Assembly (NCBI GenBank): GCA_958510825.1
Contig: OY294045.1
Span: 10,095,916-10,159,915, forward strand
Length of the DNA: 64,000 bases
Direction of reading: 5' to 3'
DNA from: Brachypterus glaber
Lineage: Eukaryota; Arthropoda; Insecta; Coleoptera; Kateretidae
The notes under the pieces are model-generated. The model was not told the DNA's origin, did no database searches, and saw nothing but the letters and a program-made list of their open reading frames with translations. Positions 31,560 through 43,083 of this stretch are shown piece by piece (within the stretch, counting starts at the first letter, position 1; every line of letters starts with the position of its first letter). The position numbers and the translations under genes were made by a program.

Positions 31560-32291
31560 TTTTAACATTTATTTTCAAAAACAGGCCTTAAAAATTCTAA
31601 TATTTTTATATAAAAACACCGGGGTTTTTTAAATTTAATTATTATAAAATACAAAAGTGTTTACTATGATTTAAACCAAACTGGAATATTCAACTATTTC
31701 AAATAAACTTTTTGTTTTGTTCAAAAAACCTGGCACACATATAAGGGGGTTATTGGGCCTAACTTAAACTGCCTTAAATTTTAATATTTTGTAATTTCGG
31801 GGGTAAAAATTAAATTAGGAAAATTGCAGCTAAATTAAATGACCTGTTTCTGAGAAAAACGCCTTTAAAAATTAATTTTATGACATATTTTATGACGTAT
31901 ATTACGTAAATATTAACTTAATTATTATTTTAACATTTTTTTTTTCAAAAACAGGCCTTAAAAATTCTAATATTTTTGTATAAAAACACCGGGGTTTTTT
32001 AAATTTAATTAATTAATTATAAAATACAAAAGTGTTTACTATAATTTAAACCAAACTAGAATATTCAACTATTTCAAATAAACTTTTTGTTTTGTTCAAA
32101 GAACCTGGCACACATATAGGTTATTGGGCCTAAGTTAAACTGCCTTAAATTTTAATATTTTGTAATTTCGGAGGTAAAAATTAAATTAGGAAAATTGCAG
32201 CCAAATTAAATGACCAGTTTCTGAGAAAAACGCCTTTAAAAATTAATTTTATGACATATTTTATGACGTATATTACGTAAATATTAACTTA
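31560..32291 (+). repeat. Two tandem units of 368 bp
   Basis: The segment beginning TTTTAACATTTATTTTCAAA and ending GTATATTACGTAAATATTAA is repeated once with a 368-base offset (second copy from 31928). Landmarks are AACACCGGGGTTTTTTAAAT, CCTGGCACACATATA and AAAAACGCCTTTAAAAATTA. Differences are few (for example an extra GGGG run in unit 1), so the duplication is fairly recent. The function is unknown. Confidence 0.8.
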
Positions 32292-32934
32292 CTTAGTCAT
32301 TTTAAGTTTATTATACTCTATTAATTAAAGAACAGGCATGATAAATATTATAGAAAAGACTTTATTATCATTTACTTACATGTGGTACTATAAATATTGC
32401 AACTTTTCTGAATCTTCCACATGCTGACATTTTCTACGTGTTTTTGCTAATTATCTGCATATTTTCTGTTAAATATTTACTTGATTATGTTGAAACATGG
32501 TTTGGTATATCGACAAATATTTTATAATTATATATTTTAGGTTTTCTTGATATATTTTTTCAAAACCACATCTGATGGTTGACAAATCTGTCATGATATT
32601 TTCATAGATAAAAATCAGAAAATCTTAAGTTTTCGCATTCCCCAGGCACATCAGAACTAGTCATGTAAATAATTTTATAAAATCTATTAATTAAAATTGT
32701 AATATCACATTATTGGTAGTCAAGTTTAGCACCACAGGCGAAAATTTTTAGAGTATAACGTTTTCAGGACCAGCAATTTCTAAGAATTTAAAAAGCTAAT
32801 TATTTTATAAAACGTCAAATGGGTAGAGGCAATCTCTTAAAGTATAAATTATTATGTTATTATGTATTATGTTTTAAAAAGCTGACAACCAAAATAGTTA
32901 AAAAAAAAATATTTAAAAAAAATTGAATTTTTTT
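32292..32934. other. Unassigned DNA
   Basis: No gene or repeat copy is recognised. Confidence 0.35.
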
Positions 32935-33124
32935 ATTTATTTTTTTTTTAAGGTTGTACCTACCATTCGGTAGGTACACCGTGTCGGTTATGACCTATTT
33001 ATATGTAGTTCAAATTATTAAATTATAGCAATTTTAAAGAATCCATGCGCCAGGCGGGAATGGAACCCGTGACCTTGGCATTACAAAGCGAACGCTCTTC
33101 GCCTTACTCCATCGCGGTCGGCCT
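32935..33124 (-). mobile_element. tRNA-headed SINE, second family
   Basis: On the minus strand the head reads GGCCGACCGCGATGGAGTAA, then GTTCGCTTTGTAATGCCAAG and the box B GGGTTCCATTCCCGCC. The body has GGTCATAACCGACACGGTGT and CCGAATGGTAGGTACAACC and ends in an A-rich tail of A and AAAT runs. The box sequences and spacing fit a tRNA-derived RNA polymerase III promoter. It is unrelated in body to the SINEs at 12784 and 49804. Confidence 0.7.
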
Positions 33125-33169
33125 ATAGGACTATTTCATTTCCTAATAGGTTATTAATTTACTGGGCAA

Positions 33170-33567
33170 TGGAGCTCTCTACAACTAGAATTATGAAAGA
33201 CGTCTACCCTATCTCTATCTCATTTGTGCTAAACTTTCCAGCCAACCAAATAAATACTGTATTTGTTTTTCATACAACAAATACAGTATTTATTTTTTTG
33301 GCCGGAAAGTGTAGCACTGAGCGGCAGGAACGAACATAGCTAATGTGAATCTGTAGAATAAGATAATTCTACTAAAATTTAGATGGCGCCAGTAATTTCT
33401 TTAATAAAAATAGTACTCTTCGCCCGGCCAAGTAAATATTGTATTTGTTCAACAAAGAACAAATACAGAATTTGTTTGGTTGGGTGGAAGTGGGAGTGTA
33501 TGCATGTCTTCTATCCTTTTTGGGTAGAACTTTTGTCCCTGTCTAATCTAACGGGAGAAATCGCCAT
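33170..33567 (+). repeat. Dispersed repeat with hairpins, copy 2
   Basis: This copies 6729-7093 and includes the same stem (about 33243-33300, arms now mismatched at the base). It has an additional related hairpin at 33428-33487 (AAGTAAATATTGTATTTGTT and its imperfect inverse) where copy 1 has none. GATGGCGCCAGTAATTTCTT and CTATCCTTTTTGGGTAGAAC are shared. Confidence 0.7.
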
Positions 33568-33901
33568 TAAAAAAATAAATCAAAATTTACTCCACCGGGT
33601 ATTTTGACAAAACCCTTGGTTTGATTTTCAACGTATCAAGTTAATTCAGCTTTGACAGTTTAAATCAACGCTTATCAAGCATGTATTGATTAATTTCGCA
33701 TTTCTACATTACCAATGCGTTTTGTAATTATTATAATTAGATGACTGAATTTTGGCCATAAATTTCTATTATTCAGTATTATCTGTATAATATAGATATT
33801 ATCACTGACGCGAGTATAATACACAACACAAACAACTTCGATATTAAATAATTGGCTAGTTAATAGGCTTGTACCTAACTGCATTGATAACGTCCTCTTG
33901 T
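33568..33901. other. Unassigned DNA
   Basis: No gene or repeat copy is recognised. Confidence 0.3.
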
Positions 33902-34620
33902 TACATCGGCACTTAGTGCTGCTAAGAGTGCCGATGTATTGAAATCTTCGCCGAAAAGTCAAAATCTTTGACGAAGTTTTTTTCACATTTCTCGACGTTT
34001 TAGACCATTCTGAGTCGAAATCAGTAAAAAAAAATTTTTGCGTCCGTCTGTCTGTCTGTCTGTCTGTCTGGGTGTAAACTCTAACTCCATTTCTACATGA
34101 GATATCGACTTGCGGTTTTTTGCATATTGTTTCTTATCATATTCCGAAGAGCTGATTAGATTTTGGGGGTAAACGATTGGGGGTAAGGGGGTAAAAATAG
34201 GGTAAAACTCCTATTTTTAGCGTTTTTTGTTTATAATTAAGGCAATTATTATTGTATTTGGTTAATTTAGCACTTATATAAAAGATAATTTTAAATTGGT
34301 CAAAAAATGTTATAAACAACGTTTTCCTAAAACGCATTGTTTTCGAGATATTTGCGTTTAAAGCAGTAAAAGGTTTTTTTAGCATATCCCACATATTTAT
34401 AACCCGATTTCAAAAAATTATAGTTTAAATAATATATAAAAAGTTCTTTTTAAGCCTTATAAAAAATGTTATATAGAGTTTTTGCTAGAATATAATGTTT
34501 TAAAGATACAGAATTTAAAATCAAACAAAACACCTAGTTTTAAATTTGCAAACTAGATGGCTCTAGTGTACAATAGTGCCGATGTTTTGACAGGGTGCTT
34601 GAAACGTTTCATCTAGTTTA
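33902..34620 (-). mobile_element. Helentron-like non-autonomous element, copy 1
   Basis: This is a 719-bp element matched by an inverted copy at 53450-54155. Read on the minus strand it begins AAACTAGATGAAACGTTTCA, carries CATCGGCACTATTG near the start, contains a (CAGA)n microsatellite (about 34045-34070), and ends in a 35-base hairpin (ACATCGGCACTCTTAGCAGC and its arm). A terminal hairpin, matching subterminal motif, internal CTGT repeat and no clear target duplication recall Helentron-associated elements of the DINE-1/mini-me kind. That assignment is inference; no helicase is encoded. Confidence 0.55.
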
Positions 34621-34702
34621 CTAGGGTGAACTGTAATAAGCCTCTTTTTATCGAAATTACTTAATACCAATTTTAGTTAATTTTTATTTTTCGTGTTTTT
34701 TA

Positions 34703-35108
34703 CACTGAAAAAAAAGGATACTTTGCGGTGATGGCATATGAAATTAGGCCAAATGCTTCGCACTCTTGCATACGTTAAAAGCACATGAAAATATAATTCA
34801 CTGGCCAAGATCTTTCTGATTCTTTAACTTAAAATTCTTTGATCTAGTGTGAAATGCAAGTGGTCTTGTCTCAAAAGAAAAATTCTTAAGCCAAAGTATT
34901 TAAAATTATTTAATTTTTAACAATTTTAAAACAAGATAAATGGTTTTTGCCTCAAATGCGCCAGGTCCAAGAGAATTTTAAAAATATTTCAAAAGCGACA
35001 CTTTTCTTGGGACAAGATAAATACTTTTGTTTGAAGATACACATCTTTTAAGCTAAAAGAATAACTGCCAACACTACTTTGAGCCAAGAACGTAATTTTT
35101 TTTCAGTG
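34703..35108. mobile_element. 406-bp MITE with CACTGAAAAAAAA ends
   Basis: Ends CACTGAAAAAAAAGGATACT and CGTAATTTTTTTTCAGTG are flanked by TA. The inside is non-coding. Its right end touches a half element of another family at 35111-35179, so it may have inserted into that one. Confidence 0.6.
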
Positions 35109-35110
35109 TA

Positions 35111-35179
35111 CACAATTTAACACGCTACGTGTTAATTCAGGTCTACACGATCGACTGTGTATTTTTTTTTTCATCAGTG
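35111..35179. mobile_element. Right half of a MITE (family of 36357-36544)
   Basis: TTAACACGCTACGTGTTAAT, TCAGGTCTACACGATCGACT and TTTTTCATCAGTG match the right arm of the complete element at 36357-36544. The left half is missing. Confidence 0.65.
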
Positions 35180-35181
35180 TA

Positions 35182-36356
35182 CGCATGGTTTATAATAGCG
35201 TGGTATATGTATAGCGCAGTATTTTTTTCTGGTTTTACTTATGTAATTTTTGTTTGCGCTGTTAGTATTTCACAAGGCTTCTGATAGTTTCATGCTTTTT
35301 GGGCAATTTCTGCATCTCGTGCAGTGTTTATTAAAATAAATATTTTAGTACGTCTCTGTTAAAAGTAAAGAAGCGTGCCATTATTATTTAATTCCATTGT
35401 TCTTCGTGAGAATTATGTCACAATAAATTCGTGAAGGACGTTTTAGAAGAACTGAGCTAATATTGACGAGGTTTTATATAAAACCGCATCTTATTGCAAT
35501 AACTTTTAAAATGTTTGTAAACATTTTTTGATAACTAGCCGTTAAGCCTGTTCGACACACAAGCTCACATTTAAGCCCGGGGGAAGTTTTCAGTGGTGTC
35601 GCCTTCACCAATTTTGTAAATGATTTTTATACCTATAGGTAATGGGTAACAGTCCAAAATACATATATTTTAATTAAAACATTTCGTTCGCATTATGTCT
35701 GAGAAAGTTTCTTTGCTTTTTACACGATTTCAATTTCGTTAATGTTCAAAAATCAGTCAGGCAATAAAAAAACGTAAAATGTTCATTTGGACAAATAATT
35801 TAAGATCCAGATCTAACCAAGGACTGAGAACGATATGAATTTTGTTTTTTATATAAAAAAACGAAACTCTAAATCGAGTTTGAACAAAAACTAATTGCTG
35901 GAAATAAGATATAAATATGTTTAAAAATAGTAACAAAAAGAATAAATTATTTAGCTGTAATTTTATTTTCTTCTAATAAATCTTGGTTTGGACTTTGAAA
36001 CCTGACGAAATCAGTTTAGAAAAATATATTTAGAGCGTTTTGTTGTATCATTCTAAATAATTATGCGGTTGAAAATTTGAATCCAAATTTTGTAGGAAGC
36101 GAAAAAACGGCAAAGAACAATTCCAGAAACATCATTTGTTAAAATATTATGTATTCTAAACTCAAAATAAAAAGTTTTAATGATTTTTTAAAATGAAAAT
36201 CCAAAAATAATCAACTTTTTAATGGAATACAACAAACTTGACCATAATATACAATTTCACATAACAACAATGTATCATTTAGAAAGAAGATTAACCTCTA
36301 AATAGTTCTTTTATTCAGATAGGCTTAGTGTAAAACTTGTCATAAAACAAAAAATT
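35182..36356. other. Unassigned AT-rich DNA
   Basis: No gene, repeat copy or hairpin of note is recognised. Confidence 0.35.
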
Positions 36357-36544
36357 GCAGTGATGAAAAAAATTTTACACAGTCGACCGTATAGACCGTG
36401 TAGACCTGAGTTGACACAATGTGTTAAAATGTGTAAAACTGTGTAAATTTTACGAAGAACTACACATTTTTACACAATTTAACACGATTCCGTGTCAATT
36501 CAGGTCTACACGGTCGACTGTGTAAAGTGTTTTTCATGAGTGTG
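36357..36544. mobile_element. 188-bp foldback MITE
   Basis: CAGTGATGAAAAAAATTTTA, CACAGTCGACCG and GTGTAGACCTGAGTTGACAC pair with GTGTCAATTCAGGTCTACAC, CGGTCGACTGTG and TTTTTCATGAGTG. Almost the whole length folds back. Half of another copy is at 35111-35179. Confidence 0.75.
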
Positions 36545-36565
36545 TAATTGTAATTTTACCATTAG

Positions 36566-36684
36566 TAATTGTAATTGTGATTTTACCTTTAAAATTCACC
36601 AGTGGTATCATAAAACAACAAAATTGAAATTATAATTTTACCTTTTGTAATTGTTATTGTGATTTTACCTTTAAAATTCACCAT
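36566..36684 (+). repeat. Two short direct repeats
   Basis: TAATTGTAATTGTGATTTTA then CCTTTAAAATTCACCA recurs 82 bases later with one or two changes. TAATTTTACC is also repeated. No function is inferred. Confidence 0.6.
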
Positions 36685-36689
36685 ATATG

Positions 36690-37763
36690 CAATATTTTTT
36701 CTTCTTTATGCATGGTTTGTTTTTAATCGTTTTAATTTTTTTTATATTTGACATCTTTCATTCTAACGGTTCGGTTTCCGACGGTCGAATGCAAAGCTTG
36801 GACGGAACTTTCAACGAGAAAACGGTCGATGCTTCCATTCCATTCGATCTGGAACGAAGATAGGCCGACAAAACGTACCTGTTATTCCGGAAAAAATCAT
36901 TCGGTCTAAGCCGTAATAACAAAAAAATATTACAACCAAATAAAAAAGGCTTTCGATTTCAAAAAAAACATGTTTTTCTATTTTGCGACTCTTATAAGCT
37001 CATAATCACACGCATTTTGCGTGTTCTTGTGGGCCCATAAGAGATCTGTACTTTTTGTTCTTCTGGGTTGGCAACAGACCTGACCTATCGCATGACGTTT
37101 TCCGTGCAAATGTCAATGTCGCTTTAAAATTAAATTTTCTACAATATTTTGTGTTTAGGTTATTTTTACCATGTTAAAATTGTGGCTTGGTTAATTGCAG
37201 TAAAAAAGAGAAGAGATGACTTAAAATATATCAAAATATCATTTCTTCTTAGAATATTAAACATGGTGTAAACTGTAATGCCAATCCAAAACAAAAATCC
37301 CTATATCAGTCATCAATTTAAATGTAAGTTTTTTTTAATTTTAGAGCAAAATAGAAAAAAAATTTTAAAGCACTCGTTTCATAACACCTTTTTAGCGCAC
37401 TAGTACTTTAGAAAACTCGCCGCAAGCGGCTCGTTTTCTAAACTTGTACTCGTGAGCTAAAAACGTATGTTATAAAACTAGTACTTTAATATTATTGCCG
37501 TTCTTAGTACCTAAATCCAACACAGGTTTCCTACTTTATGGACCTGAAAGGAAAAAAGATGAACACATCTATCGCATGATCGTTCAATTTGTATTGTTAC
37601 GTGTGCTTGCGCAATAATAATTTTTCAATGGTTGCAGAAAATACTCGGGATTTCTTTATATAGAATATCAGGAAGTGTTTTAACAATAAGATGTTTTAAA
37701 TTTTGTTATTTAACATAGAACTCAATATGTTTTCAATCTTACCGTTAGGCTATGGTGGTTTGT
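36690..37763. other. Unassigned DNA with two imperfect palindromes
   Basis: The palindromes are CTCTTATAAGCTCATAATCA against GTTCTTGTGGGCCCATAAGAG at 36988-37043, and TAGCGCACTAGTACTTTAGA against TTTTCTAAACTTGTACTCGTGAG at 37370-37480. A patch at 36770-36870 is richer in G+C (CGGTTCGGTTTCCGACGGTC) but not coding. Confidence 0.35.
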
Positions 37764-38190
37764 TTACACTGCTGAAAATTTACTGATCACTTTAAAAACT
37801 ATCTTATCTGTTATACCCTCAGAAAATACAAGATTATTGACAATTTTAAAAAGAATAGATAAGTCGGTCAATACACTTCTGTTCTTTAAAGCTAATATAT
37901 TGTGCGTTCTATAAATCTCTGTGTAATTTCCATCATTTATCAATATGTTGCTTTTAAAAGCTAAAAATTTTAATAATTTGTTTTGAACGTTTTCTAACCG
38001 ATCGATATAAGTAACATAATGCGGATTCCAAATACAAGAAGCAAAACTCAATTTTGATAAAACCAAGGCATTATAAATTAAAATTAAAGAATTAGGTCTT
38101 GTAAAATCTTTACATAAATCCAATCATTTTAGGTGCACCATTAACAACCGATTCTATATGTAAATGAAACATTAGTTTAGAGTCATGATG
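37764..38190 (-). pseudogene. LINE reverse transcriptase C-terminal fragment, jockey-like
   Basis: The minus-strand frame reads FTRPNSLILIYNALVLSKLS, FASCIWNPHY, YIDRLENVQNKLLKFLAFKS and ends SKFSAV. This matches the thumb and connection region seen after the FADD motif in the jockey-type element at 48600-51010, but from a different family. A second frame just upstream (LMFHLHIESVVNGAPKMIGF, to about 38190) supplies the preceding residues, so a frameshift lies near 38125. Catalytic motifs, endonuclease and the 5' part are gone. Confidence 0.75.
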
Positions 38191-38195
38191 CACAG

Positions 38196-38262
38196 AGTTG
38201 ATTAGTACAAGGAACCAAAAATTGATTTTTTGAGATTGAGGTTTCGAAATCTACAAGTCGAT
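38196..38262 (+). repeat. Half copy of foldback (family of 21722-21952)
   Basis: GTACAAGGAACCAAAAATTG, ATTTTTTGAGATTG and GAAATCTACAAGTCG match the right arm of 21722-21952. The other arm is absent. It directly abuts the 5' break of the LINE fragment. Confidence 0.55.
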
Positions 38263-38977
38263 ATGTTATCATCAAAAGTTATGGAGTTCACATGACCCCT
38301 TTTCCAATCTGAAAACAAAAAAGCAGTAGATTTTTTTATTTCTTGCTGCAGAGATCATCCTTAATTGGTCTGGAATCGATTTAAGACAAAAAAAAAAAAA
38401 TTGCACGTGGATCACACTCTTTCCAGAATGTCTTTGTGTTTTTGTAGACGTTTTTTTTTTTAGAAATATATGGCACAATGTACCATGTTGTAAAATACCA
38501 TCCAATATAAAAACACTTCTATTTTTTCTTTTCTTTTGTTTTGTTTATTTATTATTATTTATATCATAAATATTAAGATATTTTAATTATTTTATGCAAA
38601 TAATTTATGTTAATAATATGTGTAATTAAGGATATATTAATAGTTATTATGAACTCAATCGGATGTGTCTGTAATTGGCGTGTCAAATATCCAGAAAAAA
38701 TAGGAATTTACTGCAGCTGTAAATGCATTTAGAAAGTTCTTTTTATCAATAAATTGGTTATTTTCAGGATACAATCAGGGATGACAGGATGGGGTTAGGG
38801 GTCGCCCGCCAACCACTCTCGAGTTAGGAAAATCTTCTCTCCAGTTAAAAAAATTGATGTTTTTTTTTGACTTAAACTGTTTGCCGTCATATATAAAGTT
38901 GGGTTTGGGTAAAGAGAAAAATCTGGAAAAATCTTGGTAATTTTTTGTTTCTAACCGCTACAGATGGATCGGCAGTG
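38263..38977. other. Unassigned DNA
   Basis: No gene or repeat copy is recognised. Confidence 0.35.
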
Positions 38978-39236
38978 CACAGAAAAAAAAAAGATTCCTC
39001 GAACAAAGGGCACGTGTCTTTCGATATGTTTAAAGTCATATTCTCTTGTTTCAAGACTAGAATTTCTTTGAACCAAAGTCAATGTCCTTGAATGAAGAGC
39101 ACGAGTTTTATGAATAAAGATCCGCGCTATTCGTTCAAGAACATTGACTTTTGTTTCAAACAATGCTAGCCTTGAAACAAGACAATATGGCTTTGAACAT
39201 ATCGAAAGACACGTGTCCTTCAAGGATTTTTCTGTG
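38978..39236. mobile_element. 259-bp foldback MITE
   Basis: Ends CACAGAAAAAAAAAAGATTC and CAAGGATTTTTCTGTG head long arms that pair throughout (GGCACGTGTCTTTCGATATG, CTCTTGTTTCAAGACTAG and their inverses). Tandem-like variants of TTCAAGAACATTGACTTT occur inside. Frames on both strands are repeat artefacts. Confidence 0.7.
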
Positions 39237-39838
39237 TGGTCTGGCCGCGTGTTATCTAATAGCTTTAATCCTATACGAGAAACTTTTAGCAAATGAACCT
39301 TTGATCCAATTTACCCCCACTGGTGCACTTAATCTCGGTTGACGGTATTTGACTATATTTTAATTTTTACTTATCCATCTAGTACTAACATTTTCTAAAA
39401 AAATCTTCCAATTAGAAAAAAAAATTCACTTTTAAAAATTTTAACCGTATTTTTTTTAATTAACACAAAATAATAAAGAATTTTTTCGTTTATTTATTAC
39501 GTTATGCTTTTATAAACTTTACAGATACCAGGGGTGGTTTTAATTTTTAGGTCATAATTCTATTTACGAAGCTTTTATTTATATTTTGACAGTATAAATT
39601 TTGTCCTGAAACGACAGAAAAAGAAAAACAAAATCAAGTTAAGTACACAAGTTGATATCGATACCTTGGTTTTAAACTGTTAAATCTCAAAACTAGGTTA
39701 ATTTAATAATGCATTAATTTAGCGAAGCTTTAAGAGAGCATGGTCAATTGTTAAATTAATTTAGTTTTGAAAATAAACAGTTTAACATTGAGGTGTCAAT
39801 ATTATTTCGGAAAAGATAAATCATACATTTATCACGGT
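39237..39838. other. Unassigned AT-rich DNA
   Basis: No gene or repeat copy is recognised. Confidence 0.35.
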
Positions 39839-41608
39839 GCGGTGGTGCGACAGTTTAAATCAACTTCAAATTACCCCATTTATGTTTCTATACGTCGATT
39901 CTATGATACTTTAGGATGATTTTAACCAAAAATAAAAAAAAATCTATCGAGCACATTTTTTTTATTAAACAAAAACCCCGTATGTTGGACACTTACCTTG
40001 TATATGACTTTTCACTAAATATTTACTCAAATTATTATTATTTTTTTGTTTCGTTTTGTTTAATATACGTGAACTGCAAAATAATCGTCATAAAAAAATA
40101 AAATTTATAATAAAAAACCCCTTATACTGGGTGACACAAGAAGTATTGCCTACGAATTATCTCCGTAACTATAAAAGATAACTTTTTGAAATTTACAGAA
40201 CTTGTATGAACCGTAAATACCCCCATTTTAGCATGGTCATTATAAAAATATCACTTCCGGTCTAAGCGGAAGTGATACCAACTTTGATTTTTAAATGGAA
40301 CCCTTTACATTTGCTTACATATTTAGATTCGTATTTAAATTCTATTTTCATTCTCAATATTTGTGTTAAATATGGCGCCACAGGAGACATTTTACATAAA
40401 AACAACATGGCGGTCCTATGACTTCCATATTGGAATATTTCTCAAACTTTTCATTTCAAATCTTTTAATAGTAGGCTAAAAATTTACTGTTTATCTGAAA
40501 CTGATTGTCTTTTGTTTTTATGAAAATGGCGTTATGTTAATTTTTTTTAATCATCCACTTTAACGCCATTTTGTGCTAATTTTTTAAATGAATCGACCTA
40601 TTATTGATTTCACTAGATCAAAAACTCAAGTATACTCAAGAAAAACGTAGAAATACTCTAATAGCGTTGGCCCTTTTCGGGGAAAATGTCCATATTCCCT
40701 TGGGATTTAATAAGCTCCCAACGGAATATGGCCATTTTCCCAAACAATTTCCAACCCTATTAGGGTATTTGTACTTTTTTCTTGTAGAGTATACCTGAGT
40801 TTTTAATTTAGCGAAATCAAAAAAAGGTCGTTTCCTTTAAAAAATTTAGCACAAAATGGCGTTTAAGTTGATGATTTGAAAAAAAACTTCAAAATAGCGC
40901 CATATCCATAAAAACAAAAGGAAATCAGTTTCAGATCAACAGTAAATTTTTAGCCTACTATTAAAAGATTTAAAATGTTAAGTTTCAGAAATATTCCAAT
41001 ATGGACGTCATCGGACCGCCATGTTGTGTTTATGAAAAATGGATCCTGTGGCGCCATCTTTAATGCAAATATCGACTTGTGATATGTTAATAAAAAGATA
41101 ATTTAAATACGCATCTATAAATGTAAGCAAATATATAGGGTTCCATTTAAAAATCAAAAGTTGGTATCACTTCCGCTAAGACAGGAAATGATTTTTTTAT
41201 AATGACCATGACAAAATGGGGGTATTTACGGTCCATACAAGCTCTGTAAATTTCAAAAAGTTATCTGTTATCTTTTATAGTTACGGAGATAATTCGTAGG
41301 CAATACTTCTTGTATCATCCGTTATAAGGGGTTTTTTATTATTAATTATTTTTTTTATGAAAATTATTTTGCAGTTCACGTATATTAAACAAAATAAAAC
41401 AAAAAAAATAATAATAGTTTGAGTAAATATTTAGTGAATAGTCAAATACAAGGTAAGTGTCCAACATACGGGGTTTTTGCTTAATAAAAAAAAATGTGCT
41501 CGATAGATTTTTTTTATTTTTGGTTAAAATCATACTAACGTCTCATAGAATCGTCGTATAGAAACACAAATGGGGTAATTTGGTTGATTTAAACCGTCGC
41601 ACCACCGC
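39839..41608. mobile_element. Giant inverted-repeat element, 1.77 kb
   Basis: The ends GCGGTGGTGCGACAGTTTAA and AAACCGTCGCACCACCGC begin arms of about 880 bp that meet with almost no loop near 40723 (AATATGG/CCATATT region). Pairing is high throughout, for example TACGAATTATCTCCGTAACT, CACTTCCGGTCTAAGCGGAA and ACCGCCATGTTG. No transposase or retroelement frame is present. A transcript across it would form one continuous hairpin of nearly 0.9 kb. Confidence 0.8.
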
Positions 41609-42189
41609 ATACATCTGGTTAAAATTTTAGAGACAGTCTTAAATAGTAAACGACACAAAACTTAATTATGCTCAAAAGGTTAATTTATCAAAAGTGTTAA
41701 CTTGACTTTTAGTTATTTTGTGTCTTTTAGTTAAATCTCAAAAAGTGATCATTTAGTTTTTTAGTAAATAGTTTATAATAATAAAATCAATAAAACTTTT
41801 TAACTTGGAAACTCTTACATATTTGATAAGCATACTTGATATTGCTGTACAGCAACATAGTAAAGTAGAATTTTAATTGCTAAAAAGTTACCAACGAAAA
41901 TAAATTTTCAATTGTGTGACTTTTTCGCGTGTTCGATCGCTTTTAGTTTAAGCTACTTTCCTTCGTGTTACAAATATCATACCTTTGGGGCTTTTAATAA
42001 TATTGGTTAACCATAAACAGGTCAGTTTTTTTAGTAACGATCGTTTATTTTCTCCCGACTGTATTTTACGTGTCTTAAAGTACGTTCTAAGTAAGCTGAT
42101 ATTTCCAAATTTTCAGTTTCTGAATCCGGTTACTTTATGTACTAGAAGCCCAAAATGGTACTAAAAAAAAGGTACCCTAATAGTTATTC
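41609..42189. other. Mostly unassigned, with a diverged repeat
   Basis: The part at about 41885-42030 (GTGTGACTTTTTCGCGTGTT, TTGGTTAACCATAAACAGGT) is a diverged relative of 46440-46585. No gene. Confidence 0.4.
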
Positions 42190-42645
42190 ATATACCAAGG
42201 GACTAAACTGGATGTTTTAGTCCCGCTGCATGAGTGTTTGGATAGAAACAGAAATGCAAGGGACTAAAACAGCCACGTTTAGTCCTGAGGTATATACACT
42301 ATTTTTTGCAGGACCAAACATAATTTAGGTAGGTAGATAAAATTAAAATTAAAAACCATGCGTCTAAAATTGGTTGTTTTATTTTCGTAATTTAATCAAG
42401 ATGCCTGTAAATTGCGTAAAGTTAGTTTCCCCGCTATCGCGATTTCAATTGTTTTTTAACATGGTTGAAACAATCGTCAAAAAAATGGACGAATAAATTG
42501 GTTTGAATCGCTAATTTATTACAAAACATCACCAAACCTAGTTTTTGAACCAGCAAAGTACATAGTAAGTATAATATTTTAATATTATCAAGGTTGCCGT
42601 GATTTTTATTCCCTTGGGAGAAAAACGGCAAGTTTAGTCCCGAAA
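42190..42645. repeat. Cluster of GGGACTAAA hairpins
   Basis: GGGACTAAACTGGATGTTTTAG-type hairpin sequence (loop TGGATG) is at 42200-42225, GGGACTAAAACAGCC against CGTTTAGTCCTG is at 42263-42290, and a single CAAGTTTAGTCCCG is at about 42631. The motif and its inverse occur at least five times in 450 bases. No family is recognised. Confidence 0.5.
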
Positions 42646-42758
42646 ATGAAAGCGTACAATTAGGTTTTAGTCTTGGTCGTGCAAAAAATTTATTTTTTAC
42701 TTATTGAGTCATATAAATTACCTTTATTATATCCAGACTAAGCTATTTCCGTAGTATA

Positions 42759-42912
42759 GGGAACGTTCAAGTATTACGTAACGCAAATTTTGATCATTTT
42801 GGACCCCCACCCCCCCTGTAACGCTATTTTCCTATACCATTAACTTGGGCGTAACACTCCAAAATGACCCCCACCCCTCCCTAGGAGCGTTACGTAATAA
42901 TTGAACGTTCCC
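42759..42912. mobile_element. 154-bp MITE, GGGAACGTTC family, ATA target duplication
   Basis: Ends GGGAACGTTCAAGTATTACG and CGTTACGTAATAATTGAACG followed by TTCCC are flanked by ATA on both sides. Subterminal arms (TTTTGGACCCCCACCCCCCC against the inverse at about 42864-42884) add to the hairpin. Related elements at 57465-57701 and 57915-58150 have 3-bp TWA or ATA flanks too. Confidence 0.85.
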
Positions 42913-43083
42913 ATAGCTACACACAATTATTCTGGGGCGTAATAAATGTTTGAGGTACGAACCATTATCTTGTTTCTCTTTGGAATCGATTCCACAAAAA
43001 TTGATTAATCAATCAATAAATCAATCAATACGTATTTAAGATTCAGCTGGGAGGAAACAACTTGTTAAAAATGTTTACTTCTT

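Noticed and set aside
33040..33124. Possible tRNA gene on the minus strand
   Set aside because: The internal promoter boxes are followed by a SINE body and an A-rich tail, and the ends do not form an acceptor stem.
39151..39342. Open frames on both strands at 38951-39342
   Set aside because: They lie in the paired arms of a foldback MITE and contain no domain.
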